5,625 bases of DNA. It comes from Actinobacteria bacterium ATB1. GTDB lineage: Bacteria; Actinomycetota; Acidimicrobiia; UBA2766. The notes beneath the pieces are model-generated. The model searched no databases, was not told the origin of the DNA, and saw nothing but the letters and a program-made list of their open reading frames with translations. The stretch is from NCBI GenBank assembly GCA_021404985.1, contig QWHP01000212.1:1-5625 (forward strand), read 5' to 3'. Shown here piece by piece: positions 1-5,189 of this stretch. Within the stretch, counting starts at the first letter, position 1. Each line of letters begins with the position of its first letter. Position numbers and translations under genes: made by a program.

Positions 1-1
1 G

Positions 2-103
2 GGCGTGTACCGCAAGATGCGCGAGGAGTACCTGATGCGAACGAAGCAGGCGGGCCTGGATCGCACCGGTCGTTGCCTGTATCCCGAGGACCTGCCGCTC
101 TGA
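2..103 (+). CDS. C-terminal end of an unidentified protein (5' truncated by window edge)
   Basis: This is the last 33 codons of a gene entering from the left, read in the frame beginning at base 2 and ending at TGA 101-103. The visible peptide begins GVYRKMREEYLMRTK and ends CLYPEDLPL. Third codon positions are mostly G or C, as in the genes downstream, which supports this frame over the other open frame here (the one that runs on into the amidohydrolase). I do not recognise a family from so short a tail. It lies 59 bases upstream of the first amidohydrolase on the same strand with no visible terminator between them, so it probably belongs to the same transcription unit. That link is inference. 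Confidence 0.55.
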   Translation, partial: GVYRKMREEYLMRTKQAGLDRTGRCLYPEDLPL

Positions 104-152
104 GGGGAGGTGACGGTGAGGCAGGCACGCATGCACACACGTCGAGTCGAGC

Positions 153-157
153 GGAGG
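153..157 (+). promoter_or_regulatory. Ribosome binding site deciding the first amidohydrolase start
   Basis: GGAGG lies five bases before GTG 163-165. The alternative GTG at 160-162 would leave only two bases of spacing. An in-frame TTG at 73 would add 30 low-complexity residues and overlap the upstream gene. Starting at 163 gives an N-terminus (MSTQERVVSADDHVIEP) that aligns directly with that of the paralogue (MTAQRIISVDDHVIERP). Confidence 0.75.
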
Positions 158-162
158 TAGTG

Positions 163-1329
163 GTGAGCACGCAGGAACGGGTCGTCTCAGCGGACGACCA
201 TGTGATCGAGCCCGGGGATGTCTGGCAGTCACGGGCACCGCAGGCCCTCAAGGAGAGAGCTCCGCGGATCGTCGAAACCGAGGAAGGAGACTTCTGGGAG
301 ATCGCCGGCAAACGCAGGCCGATCTCTGGCCTCGCCGCGGTTGCGGGCCGCAAGGCGGAGGAGTTCAGCGCCAAGGCCGCGCGTTTCGGCGAGATGCGCC
401 CTGGCTGTTACGACCCGGACGCGCGGCTCGAGGACATGGACCTCGACGGTGTCGACGTCGAGATCCTCTTCGGGACTCTCCCAGGTCCGGCCGGAAACGC
501 GTTCGTGGGAATAGCCGAAGAGGACGCGGAGCTCGCAGCGTTCTGTGCAAGGGCCTACAACGATTGGCTCGTCGAGGATTTCTGCGCTGCCGCACCGGAC
601 AGGCTCGTTGCCCAGGCAGTCCTGCCACTCTGGGACGCCGAGGGGGCGGCTGCCGAGCTGGAACGGGCGGTCGATGCCGGCCACCGCGGGGCGCTCTTCC
701 CTGCTCTCCCGCATGCGATCGGTCTGCCACCGATGGGACACGAGCACTGGGTTCCGCTGTTCAGGGCGGCGGAGGACACCGGGGTCCCCCTCGCCTTCCA
801 CATCGGCGGGTCCCTTGCACGGAAGGTGGCCTCCGAGCTCATCGGTGCCGAGTCGGCGGGGGACCATCTGGCGGCGGAGACGGTCGTGGCGACTGCCCCA
901 CTGTCGAACTACGGGGCACTGGCGAACGTGATCTTCTCGGGGGCGCTGGAACGCCATCCGGGACTACGCGTGGTGTCTGTCGAGAGCGGGATCGGTTGGA
1001 TCCCATATTTCCTCGAGCGAATGGACCACACCTGGGAGCGGCACCGGTTCTGGACGGGCAGTGACCTGACCCGCAGACCGAGCGAGTACTTCCAGGAGCA
1101 GGTCTTCGCCACGTTCATCAGCGACGACGCGGGTGTCGCCGCTCTGGACCGCATCGGGGTCGACAACGTGATGTGGGAGGCGGACTATCCACACAGCGAC
1201 ACCACATGGCCGCACTCGAGGAAGGTGATCGCTGAGAGCTTCGGAGAGCTAGATGCGGCGCATCGGGCCGCGATCGTCGGAGGCAACGCCATCAGGGTGT
1301 TCGGACTGGACGGGGCAGGTGGATCATGA
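163..1329 (+). CDS. Amidohydrolase family 2 protein (TIM-barrel metal-dependent hydrolase)
   Basis: A 388-residue soluble protein of the amidohydrolase-related (Amidohydro_2, COG2159) family. Seen motifs, in order: SADDHVIEP at residues 9-17 after strand 1, RLEDMDLDGVDVEILF at 88-103, HIGG at 213-216, VESGIGWIPYFLE at 273-285, and MWEADYPHSDTTWP at 337-350. By family analogy D11, H13, H213 and D341 are likely metal ligands or active-site residues, and E274 occupies the place where ACMSD-type enzymes carry a His. There is no signal peptide or membrane segment, so it should be cytoplasmic. Family members hydrolyse or decarboxylate ring or amide substrates, but this subgroup is mostly uncharacterised and I assign no substrate. 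Its stop overlaps the SCP2-like gene by 4 bp, and a paralogue lies just beyond. Family assignment is secure; reaction is unknown. Confidence 0.93.
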   Translation: MSTQERVVSADDHVIEPGDVWQSRAPQALKERAPRIVETEEGDFWEIAGKRRPISGLAAVAGRKAEEFSAKAARFGEMRPGCYDPDARLEDMDLDGVDVEILFGTLPGPAGNAFVGIAEEDAELAAFCARAYNDWLVEDFCAAAPDRLVAQAVLPLWDAEGAAAELERAVDAGHRGALFPALPHAIGLPPMGHEHWVPLFRAAEDTGVPLAFHIGGSLARKVASELIGAESAGDHLAAETVVATAPLSNYGALANVIFSGALERHPGLRVVSVESGIGWIPYFLERMDHTWERHRFWTGSDLTRRPSEYFQEQVFATFISDDAGVAALDRIGVDNVMWEADYPHSDTTWPHSRKVIAESFGELDAAHRAAIVGGNAIRVFGLDGAGGS

Positions 1330-1829
1330 GTGAGACCACGGTCGCAGTCGATACGGCGCCGGGTGCGATCACGACCGCTCTCCTGGAGGGGATGGCCGCC
1401 GCGACCCGGAGGGGCTCCGAGAGGTATCGCCGTCTCGGGGCCGCAGACATCCGCTTCGGGCTCCGTGTCGATGCTGCATCGGGTACCCCGGAGGCCGCAT
1501 ACGTGATGACGTTCGCCGATTTCGAGTGCGAGGGCGTGCAGGAGGTCACGCCTGCGACGCTCGATGACGCGTCCAGGTGCGACTGCTACGTGGCGGCCGG
1601 CCGGGATGCCTGGGAGTCGCTGATCGCCCACATCGTCGAGAAAGGTCGGGCCGACGCCGCGCACACCCTCAACACGCTTGTCCTCGCCGATGAGGACTTC
1701 CATCTGGGAGGTGCGACGCAGCTCGGGGTGGACGCCTTCTACCGCCTCAACGCGACGCTCCAGGCGTTCGTCGAGGAGTGCGCAGGAACTGCCGAGGGAA
1801 TCAACGAGCAGAGCAAGGGGGAAGCATGA
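1326..1829 (+). CDS. SCP2 sterol-carrier-like domain protein
   Basis: A 167-residue soluble protein. After an N-terminal helical stretch (about 10-38), residues 42-130 follow the SCP2 pattern: a beta strand (IRFGLRVDA, 42-50), a second strand (AAYVMTFADFECEG, 57-70), then a polar turn into CDCYVAAGRDAWESLIAH (85-102), which resembles the typical 'thing bound / W-x-x-L' segment. A helix and a final strand (LVLADEDFHLGG, 118-129) follow. SCP2 domains bind lipids or acyl-CoAs in a hydrophobic tunnel, or act as a fold in other contexts. It starts inside the stop of the first amidohydrolase (ATGA, 1326-1329), with AGGTGG at 1317-1322 as a close Shine-Dalgarno, and ends inside the start of the second. 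The role suggested by context is carrying or presenting a hydrophobic substrate to the two enzymes, or acting as a subunit. The fold call is pattern-based and needs a profile search. Confidence 0.6.
   Translation: MSETTVAVDTAPGAITTALLEGMAAATRRGSERYRRLGAADIRFGLRVDAASGTPEAAYVMTFADFECEGVQEVTPATLDDASRCDCYVAAGRDAWESLIAHIVEKGRADAAHTLNTLVLADEDFHLGGATQLGVDAFYRLNATLQAFVEECAGTAEGINEQSKGEA
1815..1823 (+). promoter_or_regulatory. Ribosome binding site for the second amidohydrolase
   Basis: A purine run AAGGGGGAA, with core AGGGGG at 1816-1821, lies four bases before ATG 1826. It sits inside the last codons of the SCP2-like gene. It supports ATG 1826 over the longer reading from 1778, which would prepend 16 residues absent from the paralogue. 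Confidence 0.6.
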
Positions 1830-2950
1830 CAGCCCAGAGGATCATCTCGGTCGACGACCACGTGATCGAACGACCGGACACCTTCACGTCGCGGCTGCCG
1901 GCGAGCATGCGGGATGACGCTCTCCAGATCAACCGGGACGGCGACGGCATCGACTGGTGGGTGTACGCCGGAGAACCCGTACGCAAGGTGAGCACGAGCG
2001 CTGCGGCTTGCCGGCCGGACCGCGGCCCGGTCGCCACGTACGACGAGCTCCCCGAGTCAGCCTACGACCCGGCCAAGCGTCTCGAGGCGATGGATGCCGA
2101 CGGCGTGGACGTCGAGGTGCTCTTCCCGCAGTTCGCCGGCTTCGGGGGCGGTCCGTTCATGTCCTCGCGGGGCACCGATGAGATGCGTCTCGCCCACATC
2201 CGGGCGTACAACGACTTCGTCGCCGAGGAGTGGGCTGCCCACAGCGACCGGTTCGTGCCGCAGGCGCTGGCTCCCCTCTGGGACCCGAAGTTGGCGGCGG
2301 CGGAAGTCGAGCGTGCGGTCGGCAAGGGGCACCGGGCAGTGATGTGGTCCTCGGCTCCACAGGCATTCGGGATGCTCGACTTCAACGACCGCGGCTGGGA
2401 TCCGCTGTGGAGCACGTGCCAGGACCTGGGGATCCCGGTCGCCTTGCACATCGGGTCGCACGGGGCTGTGCCGGAGCCCTGGGATGGCTACGGTCCCTTC
2501 TCGAGGCTGGCCATGGTCTCGGTTACGGCGATCACGAGCAACATCGCAGACATCACCAACCTGTTGTTCTCCGGCGTGCCGCAGCGGTTCCCCGACCTCA
2601 ACTTCATCTCTGTGGAGAGCGGAGTCGGCTGGGTGCCGTACCTGCTCGAGACGGCGGACCACCAGTACGACCGCCAGAGGCTCTGGAACGAAGGCCTCGA
2701 GCTGAAGCCGTCCGAGTACTTCAAGCGTCAGGTGTACGTCACGTTCTGGTTCGAGCACCTCACACCCCTGCTGTGCGACGCGATCGGCGTAGACAACATC
2801 ATGTGGGAGGCGGACTTCCCGCACCCGACGTCGACGTATCCGGAATCGAAGCGGTTCATTGCCGACTCAGTGAAGGATCTTGCGGAGGGCGATCGCGCGA
2901 AGGTGCTCTGCTCCAACGCAGAGACGGTATTCGGGATCAGCGCGGCATAG
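1826..2950 (+). CDS. Amidohydrolase family 2 protein (paralogue of the 163-1329 gene)
   Basis: A 374-residue soluble protein of the same Amidohydro_2 family. Matching landmarks are ISVDDHVIE (7-15), AYDPAKRLEAMDADGVDVEV (80-98), LHIG (207-210), ISVESGVGWVPYLLE (261-275) and MWEADFPHPTSTYPESKR (326-343). Likely metal-site residues by analogy are D10, H12, H208, E264 and D330. A 16-base stretch encoding MWEAD is identical to the first gene (2801-2816 versus 1171-1186), which fits duplication. The two differ most in residues 51-70, 101-118 and 211-235, loops that shape the pocket in this fold, so they probably act on different substrates or successive steps. Start ATG 1826 overlaps the stop of the SCP2-like gene. 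The coding end lies 14 bases from the end of the convergent aldolase gene. Reaction unknown. Confidence 0.93.
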   Translation: MTAQRIISVDDHVIERPDTFTSRLPASMRDDALQINRDGDGIDWWVYAGEPVRKVSTSAAACRPDRGPVATYDELPESAYDPAKRLEAMDADGVDVEVLFPQFAGFGGGPFMSSRGTDEMRLAHIRAYNDFVAEEWAAHSDRFVPQALAPLWDPKLAAAEVERAVGKGHRAVMWSSAPQAFGMLDFNDRGWDPLWSTCQDLGIPVALHIGSHGAVPEPWDGYGPFSRLAMVSVTAITSNIADITNLLFSGVPQRFPDLNFISVESGVGWVPYLLETADHQYDRQRLWNEGLELKPSEYFKRQVYVTFWFEHLTPLLCDAIGVDNIMWEADFPHPTSTYPESKRFIADSVKDLAEGDRAKVLCSNAETVFGISAA

Positions 2951-2964
2951 GCTGTCGGGCCGCG
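2941..2964. terminator. Weak candidate bidirectional stem-loop at the convergent junction
   Basis: CGCGGC (2941-2946) is the exact inverse complement of GCCGCG (2959-2964), with a 12-base loop. It spans the stop codon of the second amidohydrolase and reaches to one base before the aldolase stop. Neither side has a T-tract, so it is not a classical intrinsic terminator. Position between convergent genes is the main argument for it. Confidence 0.22.
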
Positions 2965-3624
2965 TCAGGTCTCGTCCTTGGCTTCCTTGACCTTGTACTC
3001 GTAGACCGTCGTGAAGAGGTTGGTGGCCTCCTCCGGTAGGGGAACAGCCCCGCCCAGCGTCTCGGCACCGAGGACGATCTGGGCCGTCCGGTCGATGTTC
3101 GCCGTCAGGGCCAGGCAGTGGTCGAGGTCGGTGTGGGCCACGACCAGACCGTGGTTGACCATGAGAGCCGCGCGGCCGTACGGGCCGAGCGCCTCGACGA
3201 CGTGCTCCGCGAGACAGTCGCTGCCGGAGATCGCGTATTCGGCGCATGGGACCTCGGCTCCGCATTCGACGACGAACTCGTCGATGAGGGCGCGTATCGG
3301 CCTGTGGGCGACCGCGAACATGGACGCGTAGACGGGGTGGGAGTGGACGACCGAGCGGACGTCGTGGCGCGTCGCCATCGTGCGAAGGTGGATGGCGGTC
3401 TCGACGGAGGGCTGGAGGTCACCCTCGACGACCGCACCTTCGAGGTCGACCAGGATCACCTGGCCGGCAGTCATCGTCTCGTAGCGGGTGCCATGGGGTG
3501 TGATCGCGACGAGGTCGTCCTCGACCTGGAGGCTCAGGTTCCCGGAGGTTCCGGCGACGAGACCGCGGTCGAAGAGCTCCTTGGCCGCCTCGGCAACGGC
3601 AGCCCGCTCGTCGGCGTATCGCAT
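2965..3624 (-). CDS. Class II aldolase/adducin family protein (fuculose-phosphate-aldolase-like)
   Basis: A 219-residue protein of the zinc-dependent class II aldolase family (FucA/AraD type), full length for the family. Seen motifs: GTSGNLS at 25-31 and TPHG at 42-45 (phosphate-binding region), PSVETAIHL at 72-80 containing E75, HSHP at 94-97, and VNHGL at 156-160. By analogy with E. coli FucA, E75 is the catalytic acid/base and H94, H96 and H158 bind the metal. Such enzymes cleave a ketose 1-phosphate or similar ester to dihydroxyacetone phosphate and an aldehyde; some relatives are epimerases or decarboxylases. Start ATG 3624-3622 has AGGAGG nine bases upstream; a longer open frame to 4050 runs over the kinase gene in another frame and is rejected. 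It follows the kinase on the same strand after 95 bases. Substrate unknown. Confidence 0.92.
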   Translation of the reverse strand: MRYADERAAVAEAAKELFDRGLVAGTSGNLSLQVEDDLVAITPHGTRYETMTAGQVILVDLEGAVVEGDLQPSVETAIHLRTMATRHDVRSVVHSHPVYASMFAVAHRPIRALIDEFVVECGAEVPCAEYAISGSDCLAEHVVEALGPYGRAALMVNHGLVVAHTDLDHCLALTANIDRTAQIVLGAETLGGAVPLPEEATNLFTTVYEYKVKEAKDET

Positions 3625-3633
3625 CGTGAGATC

Positions 3634-3639
3634 CCTCCT
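3634..3639 (-). promoter_or_regulatory. Strong ribosome binding site of the class II aldolase
   Basis: On the minus strand the site reads AGGAGG, nine bases before the ATG at 3624. It is the best Shine-Dalgarno in the window and fixes the aldolase start. Confidence 0.8.
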
Positions 3640-3646
3640 GGACTGG

Positions 3647-3667
3647 GTGTGTCGCTTCCGTGTGTCG
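3647..3667 (-). repeat. Short direct repeat upstream of the aldolase
   Basis: On the minus strand the 8-base word CGACACAC occurs twice, at 3660-3667 and 3647-3654, with a 13-base period. It lies between the palindrome and the aldolase ribosome binding site. It could be part of a regulatory region, but so short a repeat may be chance. Confidence 0.3.
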
Positions 3668-3687
3668 ATTCGGTGGCGTCCGGTCTG

Positions 3688-3704
3688 GCAACGACCGTCG
3701 TTGC
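3688..3704. promoter_or_regulatory. Perfect 17-bp palindrome, candidate operator
   Basis: GCAACGAC, one central C, then GTCGTTGC: two perfect 8-base arms about position 3696. It lies in the 95-base kinase-aldolase gap, 16 bases after the kinase stop and 63 bases before the aldolase start. Its size and symmetry fit a site for a dimeric repressor such as those controlling sugar operons. As RNA it could instead form a 7-bp hairpin with a 3-base loop, which might protect or attenuate the message. No T-tract follows on either strand, so an intrinsic terminator is unlikely. A minus-strand TTGCCA (3691-3686) overlaps one edge but lacks a convincing -10 partner. Confidence 0.42.
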
Positions 3705-3719
3705 TCGCGGCTGTCGCCC

Positions 3720-5189
3720 TCAGATCATTGACGATATCCGAACTGCATCGGCGAGAGCCCTGTCGTGGGCCGCTGCCCACAATCCGTAGCCGTGCTCGTA
3801 AGTGCCAGAGCTCGCGGGATCGGGCTGGTGCGTCGCGCACTCGCGCACCAGCGCGCTCGACGCCTCGATCGGGTTGGCGGCCCCTCCCAACGCTGTGGTT
3901 GCGCATAGCGACGCGCCAACGGCGGTGACGCCGATTCCGTGTGCACGGACAGGTTTGCCGACCACAGTCGCGAGGATGCGGGAGAAGAGCGCGGATTCGG
4001 AGAGCCCACCGCCGAGGTCGATGGCGGCCACATCTGGGGAGCCCAGCCACTCGAGGGAGCGGCGGATCGCGAAGGCCAAGTTCTCGACGAAGGCACGCGC
4101 TATGCCGCCCTTGTCGGGACCGAGGACCCCCACGGGAAGGGACAGGGCGATGCCTCCGGTCATGGCGAGCGGCATGTCCGAGAAGTCGAGTGGTGCAGGG
4201 CCGAGGAGGGCGGGGCCGACCCCGGCGGGCGTTGATTCCGCCGCGAGAGCATGTAGTTCCTCGGGGCGGACACTCATGAGGCCGGCCAGCCAGGCCTGGG
4301 CGATCCCGGCTTCGCCGCCGTTGACCTCACGCAGCCAGAGCCCGGGCGCCACATGGCTTCCGGCCCAACACCGCCCGATTGGGTCGACAGGGGGTTCGTC
4401 CTCGACGCGCATGACGGGCATGGTCGAGCCCGCGACGACACCGACGCAACCGGGACTCGCGACCCTCATCCCGAGGAGGCCGGCCATCGTGTCGCCACAC
4501 CCGACGGCGACCGGAGTGCCTTCGGGGAGCCCGGTGTCGGCAGCAGCGCGCTTCCCGACTTTCCCGAGAAGCTCGCCGGGCTCTCGCAGGGGCGGAAGCC
4601 ACGCCGGGTCGACTCCCCACTCGGACACTTCCCGGGCCCAGGTGCGCCGCCTCACGTCGAAGAGGCCTGTGTCACCCGCAAGGCTCGGCTCGGACGCGAC
4701 CTCGCCGGAGAGGCGGAATGCGAACCAGTCGGCGAGGGACATGACGGTCGCGATCGAGTCGGCGACTTGGGGTCTGTGGCGTCGCATCCACTCGACGCGT
4801 GCGGGGACGAGGATGATCTGCGGCTGATGGCCTGTGATCTCGTAGAGGGTCTTGCCGTGCTCCCGCATGAGCTCGACGGACTCGAGGAGCCCTCGGGCGT
4901 CGCTGTTCGGGCCGGCGTACAGAGCCTTGCCCGACGCATCGAGGAACACGACTGCGAGACGCTGCGCCGTCGCCACGACGCAATCGGGGCGTCGTGTCGC
5001 TTTGAGGGCACGGATGGCGCTGCAAGCGGCTTCCCAGAGCTCGTCGGGTTTCCACTCCTTCCCGGCGAGCGCGTCGGGAGAGTCGACCAGGCGAGGTACC
5101 ACAGACGAGACGGAGACAACTGCGCCGTCCTCCACCAGTGCAGCCCGGACGGAGGTCGAACCCGTGTCGAGAACGAGCGTCGCGCTCAC
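3720..5189 (-). CDS. FGGY-family carbohydrate kinase
   Basis: A 489-residue sugar kinase, normal length for the FGGY family (xylulokinase, glycerol kinase, LsrK). Seen in order: LDTGSTSVRAAL at 7-18 (first phosphate loop), PNSDARG at 94-100 (sugar-contacting region), LADWFAFRLSGE at 152-163, GCGDTMAG at 230-237 with D233 as likely catalytic base, VAGST at 252-256 (second phosphate loop), and DLGGGLSES at 391-399 (nucleotide-binding motif). It transfers phosphate from ATP to a sugar or polyol hydroxyl in the cytoplasm. The NSDAR segment and the stretch around 116-180 remind me of LsrK-like autoinducer-2 kinases and xylulokinases, but the substrate is not determined. It starts at GTG 5189-5187, overlapping the stop of the dehydrogenase by 4 bp with only a weak Shine-Dalgarno, so translation is probably coupled. 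The aldolase downstream likely uses its product. Confidence 0.94.
   Translation of the reverse strand: MSATLVLDTGSTSVRAALVEDGAVVSVSSVVPRLVDSPDALAGKEWKPDELWEAACSAIRALKATRRPDCVVATAQRLAVVFLDASGKALYAGPNSDARGLLESVELMREHGKTLYEITGHQPQIILVPARVEWMRRHRPQVADSIATVMSLADWFAFRLSGEVASEPSLAGDTGLFDVRRRTWAREVSEWGVDPAWLPPLREPGELLGKVGKRAAADTGLPEGTPVAVGCGDTMAGLLGMRVASPGCVGVVAGSTMPVMRVEDEPPVDPIGRCWAGSHVAPGLWLREVNGGEAGIAQAWLAGLMSVRPEELHALAAESTPAGVGPALLGPAPLDFSDMPLAMTGGIALSLPVGVLGPDKGGIARAFVENLAFAIRRSLEWLGSPDVAAIDLGGGLSESALFSRILATVVGKPVRAHGIGVTAVGASLCATTALGGAANPIEASSALVRECATHQPDPASSGTYEHGYGLWAAAHDRALADAVRISSMI

Noticed and set aside
73..162. Upstream extension of the first amidohydrolase from TTG 73
   Set aside because: It overlaps the end of the upstream gene, has no ribosome binding site, encodes low-complexity residues, and has no counterpart in the paralogue, whose start matches GTG 163.
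1778..1825. Upstream extension of the second amidohydrolase from 1778
   Set aside because: It would overlap the SCP2-like gene by 52 bases. ATG 1826 has a good ribosome binding site and aligns with the paralogue.
2057..2824. 255-codon minus-strand open frame opposite the second amidohydrolase
   Set aside because: No domain or ribosome binding site; it is the usual antisense shadow in GC-rich coding DNA.
2230..3039. 269-codon plus-strand open frame overlapping the second amidohydrolase and running into the aldolase end
   Set aside because: Its frame lies over a well-supported gene, the product is rich in Arg, Gly and Ala without motifs, and it crosses the convergent junction.
3662..3691. Minus-strand promoter with TTGCCA as -35 ahead of the aldolase
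   Set aside because: No hexamer at 16-18 bases spacing resembles a -10 box, so I do not call a promoter.
3118..3789. 223-codon plus-strand open frame opposite the aldolase
   Set aside because: It is Asp/Val/Gly-rich and motif-free, and it spans the aldolase, the regulatory gap and the kinase end.
3625..4050. Long N-terminal extension of the class II aldolase
   Set aside because: It runs antiparallel to nothing functional but overlaps the kinase C-terminus in another frame on the same strand, and the family begins near the ATG at 3624, which has AGGAGG upstream.
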